33,633 nt of DNA from Arenicellales bacterium (GCA_028285825.1 JAPYNK010000177.1:1-33633), one strand, 5' to 3'. Counted from the first letter of the stretch, positions 18,935 through 28,008 are shown. Program-made: numbers and translations. Notes: generated by a model not told the origin, from the sequence alone.

Positions 18935-20218
18935 TCATGAAATTGCCTGTTGCTGCTTTCTGAATTGCGAGATTTTCTGTAACCGCTCTTCTCGTATTTT
19001 TTTCTTGATTTGATTGCCCATCGCGGTCTCGGGGACGGTGCTTGACCTCACTTGCGCTGCTATGCCTGCCTGATCGACCGAGATTGCAATCCGGTAGTAT
19101 TCATCCAGCAAGTCGAGATGTGGCGCATCACTATTTTCGTAACCGGCCCGGCCACGACTGTCAGCCAGACAGCACTGTTTCAACTTTGTCATCGTTTCAG
19201 GTGATCGGAATGCGTTCAATTTTTCGAGCATCTTGAGTACCTTGCCGGGCTTCATCCTTGCAATTCGGTGTACCTCAAGATGATGGCGACACACTCGGAG
19301 AGCAAATTGACGATAGTTGCCCGGCACCTTTAGCCGCTCACACAGACGGGCAATGGGTTCCAGTCCGCTCATCTCATGCCCCTGATGTGAAGGCAGTATG
19401 TCAGCCGGAGTCTCTGCCTTGCCCAGATCATGCACCAAGACCGCAAATCGGGTCATTGGATCAACGGTGATTTTTTCTACTGCATCCAGAGACATCAAGA
19501 CATGAATCCCCGTATCGATTTCCGGATGATATTTGGCCGTTTGCGGGATACCGAAGAGCCTGTCGATTTCGGGCAAGAGGCTTTTGAGTGCCTTGCAACG
19601 CTTGAGAGTGAGTATGAATTCAGCCATATCCGGACCGGCAAGCGCACTGGACAGCTCTTGCCAAATACGTTCCGGAACCAGTGTATCGACCTCACCATTG
19701 ACAACCATCTCTGACATCATGATGAGTGTTTGTTCTGCTACTGAAAATCCCTGCCCACGGAATCGAGCTGCAAATCGAGCCGCCCTCAGAATTCGTACCG
19801 GATCCTCTCTGAATGCTTCCGAGACATGTCGAATGATCCGATTGTCGATGTCTGCAGCCCCGCCAAATGGATCGATCAGATTGCCCTTCGTATCCATGGC
19901 CATGGCGTTCATGGTCAGGTCCCGCCGGGCCAAATCTTCTTCGATGCCAACCTCCGGATCACAATTGAAAACGAAGCCGTGATAGCCTCGACCAATCTTT
20001 CTTTCGGTGCGGGCCAGCGCGTACTGTTCGTGGGTATGCGGGTGAAGAAATACCGGAAAGTCATTGCCAATCGGACGAAATCCAAGTTCAGCCATTTGTT
20101 CGGGCGAGGACCCCACAACCATCCAATCCCTTTCACTTTCGACATTCAGGCCCATGAGTCTGTCCCTGACTGCGCCACCAACCAGATATACTTCAAGTTC
20201 CTGCTCAGGATTTCTCAT
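18935..20218 (-). CDS. cca: CCA tRNA nucleotidyltransferase (multifunctional Cca)
   Basis: A 427-residue class II CCA-adding enzyme that builds or repairs the 3' CCA end of tRNAs. The N-terminal nucleotidyltransferase domain has YLVGGAVRDRLMG, ERDWMVVG with the metal aspartate region, and the DLARRDLTMNAMAMD segment. The nucleotide-recognising neck follows with ILRAARFAARF. The C-terminal HD phosphohydrolase-like domain (VLVHDLGKAETP) marks the gammaproteobacterial multifunctional type (E. coli 412 residues). The ATG at 20218 fits the family start. The first bases lie inside one copy of a diverged direct repeat. Confidence 0.96.
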   Translation of the reverse strand: MRNPEQELEVYLVGGAVRDRLMGLNVESERDWMVVGSSPEQMAELGFRPIGNDFPVFLHPHTHEQYALARTERKIGRGYHGFVFNCDPEVGIEEDLARRDLTMNAMAMDTKGNLIDPFGGAADIDNRIIRHVSEAFREDPVRILRAARFAARFRGQGFSVAEQTLIMMSEMVVNGEVDTLVPERIWQELSSALAGPDMAEFILTLKRCKALKSLLPEIDRLFGIPQTAKYHPEIDTGIHVLMSLDAVEKITVDPMTRFAVLVHDLGKAETPADILPSHQGHEMSGLEPIARLCERLKVPGNYRQFALRVCRHHLEVHRIARMKPGKVLKMLEKLNAFRSPETMTKLKQCCLADSRGRAGYENSDAPHLDLLDEYYRIAISVDQAGIAAQVRSSTVPETAMGNQIKKKIREERLQKISQFRKQQQAIS

Positions 20219-20277
20219 TTCAAGGCTTGAGGACCGATGATTTTCAGAATTCGATTATCGCATTGATTCGTTGCCCA
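20214..20277. repeat. Direct repeat copy A (partner at 20843-20909)
   Basis: About 57 bases here match 20850-20905 in the same orientation with roughly 85-90 percent identity by eye. Shared blocks include TTCAAGGCTTGA, GACCGATG, TTTTCAGAA and CATTGATTCG. Copy A overlaps the start of cca. Copy B holds the start of the PF10023 peptidase gene, so copy A may be a leftover of a duplicated peptidase 5' end. Read in that frame, copy A hits a stop after nine codons. Confidence 0.75.
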
Positions 20278-20867
20278 GTGATGGTACTTTGCATGCCTGC
20301 AACCCGATTGAGAAGACTTGACATTGGTCCATTCCGGTAAAAAGCGCAACCATCTGCAGTGAGACTAAATCCACAAAAAGAAAAATGGATGTCCCATGTG
20401 CACGGACGACCAGAGCTTGAGCGGCCTCTTCTGGGCCATCGCAGAGATGCGTGGCGATTTCAAGCAATCCGAATATGACAGGTGATGCTGCCATTCGTTG
20501 TGCTTCGCCTACTCCTGTTTCTGTTTTTCAGGTTCCCGATCCGTCTTGCCTTCATGGCTGGAAAAGCCTCACATGTCCTTGAACCTGCACAGGCTCATTT
20601 TCAAACTGAGTCTCTATCCAGTCTTTTGGCCAGCAGATATATAATTCCCATCAAGTCATGGGGGGGGGGGGGTTGAGGAATTTTCAACCTTAAATCAGGA
20701 AATTTCGAGGTATTCGAAATGAGTTTTTCGCGGGTCCAGAACTATTTTACCAACAAAATTAGCTTGAACCTAAATCTGAGCCTTCCGGTGCAAAATACCG
20801 TAAGCCACTCCCATGCGCAATTCATGTGGCGCACAGTTACGATTTTCACTTCAAGGCTTGAAGACCG
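20219..20867. other. 650 bp stretch without a recognised gene, between direct repeats
   Basis: This gap between divergent cca and the lipoprotein peptidase gene contains no frame that I can recognise. The longest frames are about 65-80 residues with no family resemblance. It is bounded by the two direct-repeat copies and contains a run of 13 G residues. Confidence 0.5.
20660..20672. repeat. G13 homopolymer tract
   Basis: Thirteen consecutive G residues in non-coding sequence about 195 bp upstream of the PF10023 peptidase start. Tracts this long slip readily during replication and are also error-prone in sequencing. Confidence 0.9.
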
Positions 20868-20909
20868 ATGGTTTTTCAGAACTCGATTCCTTCATTGATT
20901 CGCTGCCTG
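20843..20909. repeat. Direct repeat copy B (partner at 20214-20277)
   Basis: The matching copy of the direct repeat. Here it spans the upstream region, start codon and first signal-peptide codons of the peptidase gene. Confidence 0.75.
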
Positions 20910-21938
20910 ATAATTGCTGCCTGTATTTTGCTGTCCGGATGCAGCCAACTCGGCTACCTTGTCCAGGCAGCCCGGGGACAACTCGAGATCACTTTCTCAC
21001 GAGAACCCATCGATGAGGTGCTCGCAGGCAACCGGGCAGCCCCTGAAACCAGGGAACGCCTGGAACTTGTCAAGCGCATTCGTCAATTCGCAATTGAGGA
21101 ACTGGACCTTCCGGAGAATTCGTCATACACCACATACAGCGAGCTTGGACGACGCCATGTCATCTGGAATGTCGTTGCAGCACCGCCTTATGACTTGACC
21201 CTCAAAACCTGGTGCTATCCGATTACGGGCTGCATATCGTACCGGGGTTACTTCTCGAAGAAAAAAGCGGGCAGCTATCAAGAGAGCCTGATCAGGGAGG
21301 GTTACGATACCGACCTTTACGGGGTCGCTGCCTATTCCACACTCGGATGGCTGAGTGACCCTGTGCTGGATACCTTCCTGTTCTATCCGGATTATGCGCT
21401 CGCCGGCCTGATATTTCACGAATTGGCCCACCAAGTGCTCTATGTGAAAGACGATTCAGCGTTCAATGAGGCATTTGCGACCGCGGTGGAACAAGAGGGA
21501 GTGGAGCGATGGATGCGGGCCGAAGGCAATACAGGGCAAATCTTCCAATATCGTAGCGCAAAGAAGAAAAACGCGAGAATTATCGAGCTCATACTGGATT
21601 ACCGGGAACGCCTGGGCAATGTCTACGAAAATTCCAGTGAACGTGAGCTGGCCGAAGAAAAGGCAAGGGTGCTAGGGGAAATGACCGGTGCCTACCAGTC
21701 CCTGTCCGAGTCCGGTTCTGGGACTCGATTCTGGGATCAATGGTTTGAAGAAGGGGTCAACAATGCGCGACTGGGCGGTATTGCAACCTACCACAGGCTG
21801 GTTCCCGCTTTTCGGGCAGTTCTCTCCAAGTCAGAATCAATGGCGATGTTTTACAAGACTGTTGCCGACCAGGGCAAGATGCCGATTGCAGAACGCCATG
21901 CCTGGCTCCTGAGGCAAATGCATGCGAGCGACCCTTGA
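20868..21938 (+). CDS. Putative lipoprotein aminopeptidase (PF10023 family)
   Basis: A 356-residue protein of the PF10023 aminopeptidase-like family. Residues 10-22 form a hydrophobic signal segment, followed by a lipobox LLSGC with the lipidated cysteine at 25, so it is a membrane-anchored lipoprotein. Family stretches ARGQLEIT and the zinc-protease motif HELAH at about 183-187, followed by FNEAFATAVEQEG that supplies a further glutamate, support a metallopeptidase. Members are annotated as aminopeptidases, but the substrate is not established. The ATG at 20868 is the first giving a full signal peptide. It is divergent from cca, and its start lies inside the direct repeat copy B. Confidence 0.9.
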   Translation: MVFQNSIPSLIRCLIIAACILLSGCSQLGYLVQAARGQLEITFSREPIDEVLAGNRAAPETRERLELVKRIRQFAIEELDLPENSSYTTYSELGRRHVIWNVVAAPPYDLTLKTWCYPITGCISYRGYFSKKKAGSYQESLIREGYDTDLYGVAAYSTLGWLSDPVLDTFLFYPDYALAGLIFHELAHQVLYVKDDSAFNEAFATAVEQEGVERWMRAEGNTGQIFQYRSAKKKNARIIELILDYRERLGNVYENSSERELAEEKARVLGEMTGAYQSLSESGSGTRFWDQWFEEGVNNARLGGIATYHRLVPAFRAVLSKSESMAMFYKTVADQGKMPIAERHAWLLRQMHASDP

Positions 21939-21979
21939 AATGATTTTTGATAATGGACCAGGGGCCACTGAGTTCGCCT

Positions 21980-22226
21980 GAACAAGCCAACGAGACATTT
22001 CCATATTGGGGTGAAGCATTCGGACATATGCTGCTGCCAGCATGCCGGCAGACAGAACGGTACCTGCAAAGCCATCAAGAATGCGGGCAAAGTACAGTCT
22101 ACAGTCAGAATTGAAATGACTCGGCCGACCCTCTATCTCGGCCCGGCTGATCGTGACTCCCATCTCTTCAATCACACCGCGCGCTATGGCCCCGGATGCA
22201 GGGGGGTTCTTCATCTTGGTGCTCAT
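21980..22226 (-). pseudogene. higA: Decayed HigA-like antitoxin
   Basis: From an ATG at 22226 the frame reads MSTKMKNPPASGAIARGVIEEMGVTIS, which matches the start of HigA antitoxins (NPPHPGE, then LGLTV). The expected helix-turn-helix is then garbled. LDGFAG and LSAGM echo the usual LNGRAG-x-SPEM, and WLVQAN echoes WLxxQAN, but with insertions and loss of spacing. It starts 19 bp after the higB stop on the same strand, the normal toxin-first order for higBA. The right-hand limit is approximate. It is probably non-functional. Confidence 0.6.
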
Positions 22227-22245
22227 TATGAAGCCTCCCGGCCAG

Positions 22246-22519
22246 TCAGCCACAGTCAGTCAATTCGATATTTTCCGCTTCACCGTCGACAAACCGGAAA
22301 ATGATCTGCCAGTTCCGCTTGACCCTTACACTCCAGCACACCTGAAGAGAACCCGCCAGGGAATGAAGGGGATAGCCCGGAATGTCCATGTCCTGCACCT
22401 TACTGGCAACACCGAGAGCAGCCAGAATTGTTGCGGATACGCCGAACACGCGACGGATTCAGGCCCCGTGCATCGTCCTCCTTGTAAAACTTCTGCAGTG
22501 ACCGGATACGGAACTTCAT
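22246..22519 (-). pseudogene. higB: Frameshifted HigB-like toxin (RelE superfamily)
   Basis: The first part reads MKFRIRSLQKFYKEDDARGLNPSRVRRIR, the second ILAALGVASKVQDMDIPGYPLHSLAG, then WSVRVKRNWQIIFRF and ENIELTD. Together they form a near-complete HigB mRNA interferase of about 90 residues. The two parts are in different frames: one extra base near 22447, in an AACAA context, breaks the gene after RIR. The last residues (DCG in place of the usual DYH) also differ from the family. Normal HigB cleaves mRNAs at the ribosome. It precedes a decayed higA. Confidence 0.75.
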
Positions 22520-22942
22520 GGCCTGTTACGGTACGCAATGCGTATCACACATTCAACACGGTTGCCGAAATTCCTGAGTTAGAAAAACCTTCGTACTGCC
22601 GAATAATATTGTTCTCGTCATTTTCATCTCATTCGGGTTCATGTTGAACTGCCTTGATTAATAATGGATTGGAGATTGCCCCATAACCTTTTGTCGAGAA
22701 GTCGAACTACGGTTTCTTCTTGAACTCTCCCTTTTGCTGAATGAACCAAGGCCTTTTCATGTTGCACGGTTTGTGAAGACAGGAGAATTCGTCCAATTTT
22801 CCATCCGTGATACACCGGATTCGGCACTTCTTTTCTCAGCAAAGCCGACTTGTGCTATTTGCACTTTGTCGAAACAGGGATGGGCGTGCCCTCATCAGAA
22901 AATAATACCTTCCGAGGAGACGGGTGTGCGACCAAGCCCCGT
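22520..22942. other. About 420 bp without a recognised gene
   Basis: No frame here resembles a known family, and no strong hairpin or repeat was seen. It probably includes the former higBA promoter. Confidence 0.5.
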
Positions 22943-23917
22943 CTACTCGGAGATAACCTCTTTGGTAATATCACATTCTCCCGATTTGCGATTTACAGGG
23001 TTCGCACGACTGCCCGGCCCGATATGCACCTCTCCCCTCAGATCGGCAAGATGGACTTGCCTTTCCCTTTCAGCATAGCGCAACCGATCTTGATCGCTTT
23101 TGTGGTCATGACATTTGGGGCAGCTTACTCCCTTGACGTATTTGTCACTCTGCTTGTCAGATTCGCTGATTGGTCTTCGACAAGCATGGCACTGGTCGTA
23201 TTCACCACTTGTGAGGTTTTCATCTAGGGTCATGCGGTCATCAAACACGAAACATTCCCCTTCCCAGCTTGATTGATCGCCCGGAAATGCTGCGAGATAG
23301 TTCAGGATCCCGCCCTGCAACTGGAAGACTTCCCTGAATCCGTTTTGTTTGAGATATGCCGATGCCTTTTCGCAACGGATCCCTCCTGTGCAATACATGG
23401 CAATTTTCGGGCTCTGCTCCGGATCCAGATGTTGTTTGACATAATCCGGAAAATCCCTGAAAGTAGCCGTACCCGGAGATACTGCCCCCTTGAAGCATCC
23501 TACTTCCACTTCATAGTCATTGCGGGTATCAATGAGCAGAACTTCCGGATCTTCAATCAATGCATCCCATTCATTCGGATTGACATATGTACCGGCCTGC
23601 TCAACCGGATTAACCCCTTCAACTCCCAAGGTCACTATTTCCCTTTTTATCTTGACTTTGGTTCTCTTGAATGGCGGGTTCTCGCACCATGACTCTCTGA
23701 CTTGCAGGCTCGACAAGCCTAGTCGGCTTTGCAGCCACCCGAAAAACTGCAAGGTTCGGTTTTCCGGGCCCGCGACTGTGCCATTAATCCCCTCCGGCGC
23801 CAGCAAGACTGTCCCACACATTTCAGCCCCAATCAAACGGGATTTGATCAACCCTTGCAATAACGCAAGATCCTCGAGCCGCATAAACCGGTAGAACGCA
23901 CAAACACGATAGGACAT
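22943..23917 (-). CDS. trhO: tRNA uridine(34) 5-hydroxylase TrhO (rhodanese family, YceA)
   Basis: A 324-residue protein matching TrhO/YceA, which uses O2 to hydroxylate wobble uridine 34 on the way to cmo5U or mo5U. The N-terminal domain has FYRFMRLEDL and LLAPEGINGTVAG. The rhodanese domain has VLLIDTRNDYEVEVGCFKGA and the active-site cysteine in MYCTGGIRCEKASAYL. The C-terminal zinc-ribbon-like cysteines (CHACRRPIS, CPKCHD) are present. The ATG at 23917 starts right at the family N-terminus (MSYRVCAFYRF). The frame extends to 24001, overlapping the TauD gene, but that addition is unlike the family. Confidence 0.95.
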   Translation of the reverse strand: MSYRVCAFYRFMRLEDLALLQGLIKSRLIGAEMCGTVLLAPEGINGTVAGPENRTLQFFGWLQSRLGLSSLQVRESWCENPPFKRTKVKIKREIVTLGVEGVNPVEQAGTYVNPNEWDALIEDPEVLLIDTRNDYEVEVGCFKGAVSPGTATFRDFPDYVKQHLDPEQSPKIAMYCTGGIRCEKASAYLKQNGFREVFQLQGGILNYLAAFPGDQSSWEGECFVFDDRMTLDENLTSGEYDQCHACRRPISESDKQSDKYVKGVSCPKCHDHKSDQDRLRYAERERQVHLADLRGEVHIGPGSRANPVNRKSGECDITKEVISE

Positions 23918-23981
23918 TGGGGCATTACCTGCCGAACAGGCAGTGTTCCTGATCCCTGACAATTTCACCGGATTATCCATG

Positions 23982-24815
23982 TCAAGCACCCTGAAGGGCA
24001 CATCCGGCCAGGGTAATCCTGTGCATGAGCCGACGTTCGCCCGGATAGTCGTTGACTGCCTTATGCATAACTGCCCTATTGTCCCAAAAAGCGATCGTAC
24101 CAGGGCTCCAGCTGAAGCGCATTACGAATTGATCTTGCGTAGAGTGCCGATACAGGTACTCGAGCAGAGGTCGTGATTCCGGTTCAGTCCAGTCCTCAAA
24201 ATGGGTCGTGAAATCAGGATTTACGTACAGGGCCTTGCGACCACTTATCGGGTGCTTGATAACTACAGGGTGTATGGACCGCTGGATCGCCTTTTCGCCG
24301 CCATGAAACCGATCGTCGTCATGCTCCTTAGCCTGGACAGCTTCGGTACTGAAGACATGTGCGCTGCTGTGGACGGCACTGAGATGATCGAGAGCATGTT
24401 TCAATCCCTCGGAAAGGGCATCATAGGCCATGTACATGTTTGCAAAGTGTGTGTCCCCTCCTGTTGAAGGCACCTCTCTGGCATATAGGATTGACCCACG
24501 AGCCGGCTCTGCATCATAGGAATGGTCAGTATGCCAGGTCTCGCCGACAACCGTTTCATGTTTGGGCTCTTTTCTTACCATCGCAATTTGCGGATACCCC
24601 TCAACTCGTTCAAAAAAGCGATTGGCGACAATCTTTCCCCAGCGTCGAGCAAAGGCGATATGCTGTTCACAATCAAGATTCTGATCGCGGATAAATACTA
24701 CGCCATTACTATTCTGCGCAGTTGCCACCCCATCCAGCTCGACATCGGACATCCGATTTACGTCCACATCGAAGAACTCGACTCCGAATGGACCGGGTGA
24801 AGGAATAGACTTCAT
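23982..24815 (-). CDS. TauD/TfdA-family Fe(II)/2-oxoglutarate dioxygenase
   Basis: A 277-residue TauD-family enzyme. The iron ligands are visible as H95 and D97 in WHTDHSYD and, by alignment to E. coli TauD, H251 in AVMHKAV. R266 in LMHRITL should bind the 2-oxoglutarate carboxylate. Family members oxidise taurine, 2,4-D-like acids, alkyl sulfates and many other small acids. The substrate here is unknown. No sulfonate transporter or tau genes are adjacent, so taurine use is not supported by context. It is followed 64 bp downstream by trhO on the same strand. Confidence 0.92.
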   Translation of the reverse strand: MKSIPSPGPFGVEFFDVDVNRMSDVELDGVATAQNSNGVVFIRDQNLDCEQHIAFARRWGKIVANRFFERVEGYPQIAMVRKEPKHETVVGETWHTDHSYDAEPARGSILYAREVPSTGGDTHFANMYMAYDALSEGLKHALDHLSAVHSSAHVFSTEAVQAKEHDDDRFHGGEKAIQRSIHPVVIKHPISGRKALYVNPDFTTHFEDWTEPESRPLLEYLYRHSTQDQFVMRFSWSPGTIAFWDNRAVMHKAVNDYPGERRLMHRITLAGCALQGA

Positions 24816-24843
24816 GTTTTTTCGATCATTACTGCTTAATCAA

Positions 24844-25047
24844 TCAATGATGGATTTCATTTGACCAATGACCACTGAACGGCTTTTCCATTCCGATTAT
24901 CGATAAATTATCGATATCCGGATATGCATTGATAACCCGTTTCATGCCCTGTCCAATCCATGCTGATGCAACGATTACAACCAAAAGAACAGCGGATAAC
25001 AGGCCCAAGACGGTTTTCCCTAATTTTACAACTTCATTTGCCCGCAC
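24844..25047 (-). CDS. Hypothetical small membrane protein
   Basis: A 67-residue frame with one strong transmembrane segment at about residues 12-32 (VLGLLSAVLLVVIVASAWIG), then a polar tail. The likely start is a GTG at 25047. It sits 28 bp upstream of the TauD-family gene on the same strand and could be co-transcribed. I do not recognise it. The hydrophobic segment and spacing favour a real gene, but chance is not excluded. Confidence 0.4.
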   Translation of the reverse strand: MRANEVVKLGKTVLGLLSAVLLVVIVASAWIGQGMKRVINAYPDIDNLSIIGMEKPFSGHWSNEIHH

Positions 25048-25205
25048 AGAATAGGCAACAAATCCCGCTCAAAACCCTTGACCACCAACCCCGCATGTCT
25101 CTATTATGGAACACAAACAACACTTGGCCCCACACCAGGCACAGGAAGCTCTTAACTGCCAGGACTCCTCTCTGAATTGGCAATTGCTTGACTCTCTCCC
25201 GTTTC

Positions 25206-26640
25206 ATGGCCCATATCGTCCCATCTGATCTATCCGAGCTCTACCTGGCAGGCTCACATAATCCGGAAATACCGGTTTTGAAAATGCTTGGAGATGAATT
25301 GCCGGATAATTATACGGTCTTCCATGGAGTGCACTGGTCTCAGGAAAATTCAAATTGGACACTTTTTGGGGAGATCGATTTCGTTGTCCTGAATCAATCC
25401 GGCAAGGTTTTGGTCATCGAACAGAAGAATGGCCCTCTTGAAGAGACCAAAGACGGACTTGTGAAGCGCTATGGCGATCATGAGAAAAATCCGGTTCAAC
25501 AACTTCAGCGTTCAATTAACAGGGTTCGGGAAAAATTCAGGAGCGCAAACCCGCAACATTCCCTCACGGACATCGATTACCTCGTTTACTGCCCGGATTA
25601 CAAGGTTCGGCACACCAATGCAGCAGGGGTCGGCACGGGTCGGATCGTGGACGCCCGCTCAAAATACCTCCTTGCGAAAAAAATAGAAAAGATACTGGGC
25701 AAAGGAAAAAGGTCGGCAGATGGTTCTCATGCTCTGCTTCAACCGACCCCTTTCCGATCAACTCAGGCAGAGTATCGGAGCAGCCGGCAGGGTAAATACA
25801 TTTCTGGGGTTTTGCGATGAATTTCTCCGGTCGGCCGGCAAACCGGTCAACTTTGATTCCGCAGTCGCAAATCCATATTTCTGGAACACCGTACTTGACC
25901 GAATCGTGGGTGTTGAAATACCGGATGAATGGAAGTACGACTCGTTGATCGTGGATGAGGGCCAGGATTTTGAACAGGAGTGGTTTGAAATCATTCAACT
26001 GTTTCTTCATGACAATGCCAATATTCTATGGCTGGAGGATAGAGATCAAAATCTCTATGGCAAACCCCGGGTTAGTCTCGATGATTTTGCTGTCGGTCAA
26101 TTCGTTGGCTACCACTATCAAGTCAACTATCGTTCACCCGAATCGATTGCACGGTTCATCCTGCAAACTCTGCCCTTTGAATTTGAGCAGGGGAACAACC
26201 GGCTCGGGCTTGGCGTCAAAATACATGCATACAACGAGGCTGAGGAGCAGTCCGGCATTGTCTCGAATATCGTTGAAAAATTGATAAAGGATGGTTTCAC
26301 CTACCGTCAAATTATTGTGCTTGCGTGCTGTGGACTTCGAAGATCCACTTTCCATGATCTGAGCACGGTGGGCAATTTATCCTTGCGAAAATTTACCGAA
26401 TACGATGATAATGGCCAGCAATGCTACAGCCCCGGAGACCTCCGGTTTGATAGCGTCTACCGCTTCAAGGGGCTGGAAATGCCTGCCGTGATCCTGGTCG
26501 ATGTCGATCCGGATGAAGACAGTCTCGATAGCTTCAATACGGTACTCTATTGCGGCATGACTCGGGCTTCCATCCGACTGGAGATGGCTGTGAAAAAACA
26601 AAACCCCCTTAACCGACGTTTTCTGAATTGGAAATCCTGA
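25206..26640 (+). pseudogene. NERD-domain/UvrD-like superfamily I helicase, internal deletion and frameshift
   Basis: Two frames make up one broken gene. From 25206 (or the TTG at 25188) to about 25710, a NERD nuclease-related domain is readable (FGEIDFVVLNQSGKVLVIEQKNG). From about 25708, shifted by one base, the helicase part runs to 26640. It shows VLMLCFNRPL, motif II IVDEGQDF, DQNLYG, NYRSPESIARF, motif V FKGLEMPAVILVD and motif VI YCGMTRAS. The roughly 70 residues that normally join them, including the Walker A loop (GxAGSGKT), are absent. The junction lies in an A-rich run near 25700-25712. The first frame ends at 25820 in nonsense sequence. The second could still be translated from the ATG at 25720 (306 residues), but it cannot bind ATP in the normal way. 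Confidence 0.8.
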
Positions 26641-26734
26641 TCCTTTGTGGTTAAATCGAGGCTATCAGACTGCCTGACAGGAATTTTTTCGTCTCCGGAC
26701 TGACTCAAGCTGGAATAAGGCCAACACAACAATC

Positions 26735-27349
26735 ATGTCCCGTACACCACTTCCCCATCACAGCCACGGCCCCGGCGATATCGAACTGAGGGTCAGTCGT
26801 CTTGAAAAGCTTCTGGTTGACAAGGGATTGGTGGACCCGGCCGCGATGGACGCACTGGTCGATACCTACGAGAATCGGGTCGGACCAAGGAATGGTGCGC
26901 ATGTCGTAGCCAGGGCATGGACCGATGAAAACTACAGGAAGCGACTTCTGGAGAATGCGACCGAGTCCATCATGGAGCTCGGCTATCGGGGACGGCAGGG
27001 TGAACACATGCAGGTCGTCGAAAATACCAGCAAAGTCCACAACATGGTGGTCTGTACGCTCTGCTCGTGCTATCCGTGGCCGGTTCTTGGATTACCGCCG
27101 ACCTGGTACAAGGCTTCCAGCTATCGCGCCCGCGCTGTCAGTGAGCCAAGAGCGGTACTTGCTGAATTTGGTGTAGAGCTTGCAAAGGATGTCGAAATCA
27201 GGGTCTGGGATTCAACGGCAGAAATTCGCTACCTGGTTCTGCCTCAACGTCCTGTCGGTACCGAAGACTTCAATGAAAACGAGCTGGCAAAACTGGTCAC
27301 TCGAGACTCCATGATTGGTGTTGGTGTGGTCCAATCGCCACAATCTTGA
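26735..27349 (+). CDS. nthA: Nitrile hydratase alpha subunit, cobalt type
   Basis: A 204-residue alpha subunit of nitrile hydratase, which hydrates nitriles to amides in the cytoplasm as an alpha-beta complex. The metal-binding motif is V106-C107-T-L-C110-S-C112, followed by [14 protein letters not shown]. Threonine at position 108 marks the non-corrin cobalt type; iron enzymes have serine. C110 and C112 are the cysteines normally oxidised to sulfinic and sulfenic acid. The length fits the family. The stop overlaps the beta subunit start by one base (TGATG), so the two are translationally coupled. Confidence 0.97.
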   Translation: MSRTPLPHHSHGPGDIELRVSRLEKLLVDKGLVDPAAMDALVDTYENRVGPRNGAHVVARAWTDENYRKRLLENATESIMELGYRGRQGEHMQVVENTSKVHNMVVCTLCSCYPWPVLGLPPTWYKASSYRARAVSEPRAVLAEFGVELAKDVEIRVWDSTAEIRYLVLPQRPVGTEDFNENELAKLVTRDSMIGVGVVQSPQS

Positions 27350-28008
27350 TGATGAATTCCACTCACGATCTAGGTGGCACTCACGGACACGGGCCGATTG
27401 ATCGGAGTCAGGCTGTAGACTTTTCAAACGACTGGGAACGGAAGATTTTTGGCATGACACTGGCCTGTGGGATGCTGGGAAAATGGAATCTCGATGAAAG
27501 TCGCCATGCCCGTGAAACCATGAAGCCCGGTGACTATCTGAACAGCAGCTATTACGAGCACTGGCTCCATGGGCTGGAGGAATTACTGTTGGCAAAGGGC
27601 CTCATTTCAGAGCAGGAATTGAATTCCGGCATTTCCGAGAATGGGGAGGCCAACAGGGCAGTTTCTGTCGATCGAATACCCGGCATTCTGGGCAAGGGAG
27701 CACCGGCGAGCATGAAAACCGATCAGAAACCCGGGTTTCATGCCGGCCAGGCGGTACGGGTCCGAAATTTCAACCCCAAATCCCATACCCGTGCACCGCG
27801 GTATATTCGGGGTCGCCAGGGCGTTGTGGTTAACCATCATGGCGCACACGTTTTTGCCGATCAGCATGCCGGAACAGGCGAAAAGATTCCCATGCATCTT
27901 TACTGTGTCCGGTTTGAGGCTGAAGAAGTCTGGGGAACTGAGGATGCCGAATCGAGAGTGGCGTTGCACCTTGACCTCTTCGAACCCTACCTTGATGCCG
28001 TCCAGTGA
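27349..28008 (+). CDS. nthB: Nitrile hydratase beta subunit
   Basis: A 219-residue beta subunit. Family parts are the N-terminal DLGGTHGHGPI, the helical YYEHWLHGLEELLLAKGLI, and the C-terminal SH3-like barrel with HTRAPRYIRGRQGVV, HGAHVFAD, LYCVRFEAEEVWG and DLFEPYL. The arginine in HTRAPRY is in the region that hydrogen-bonds to the oxidised cysteines of the alpha subunit. The start is taken as the ATG at 27349, overlapping the alpha stop. The beta stop in turn overlaps the accessory gene's GTG start. Confidence 0.96.
   Translation: MMNSTHDLGGTHGHGPIDRSQAVDFSNDWERKIFGMTLACGMLGKWNLDESRHARETMKPGDYLNSSYYEHWLHGLEELLLAKGLISEQELNSGISENGEANRAVSVDRIPGILGKGAPASMKTDQKPGFHAGQAVRVRNFNPKSHTRAPRYIRGRQGVVVNHHGAHVFADQHAGTGEKIPMHLYCVRFEAEEVWGTEDAESRVALHLDLFEPYLDAVQ

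Noticed and set aside
22943..24001. N-terminal extension of TrhO overlapping the TauD-family gene
   Set aside because: The extra 28 residues are unlike the family, and the ATG at 23917 begins exactly at the conserved N-terminus.
25720..26640. Independent helicase gene
   Set aside because: It starts in the middle of the helicase fold, lacks the Walker A motif, and its missing N-terminal NERD domain sits directly upstream in another frame.
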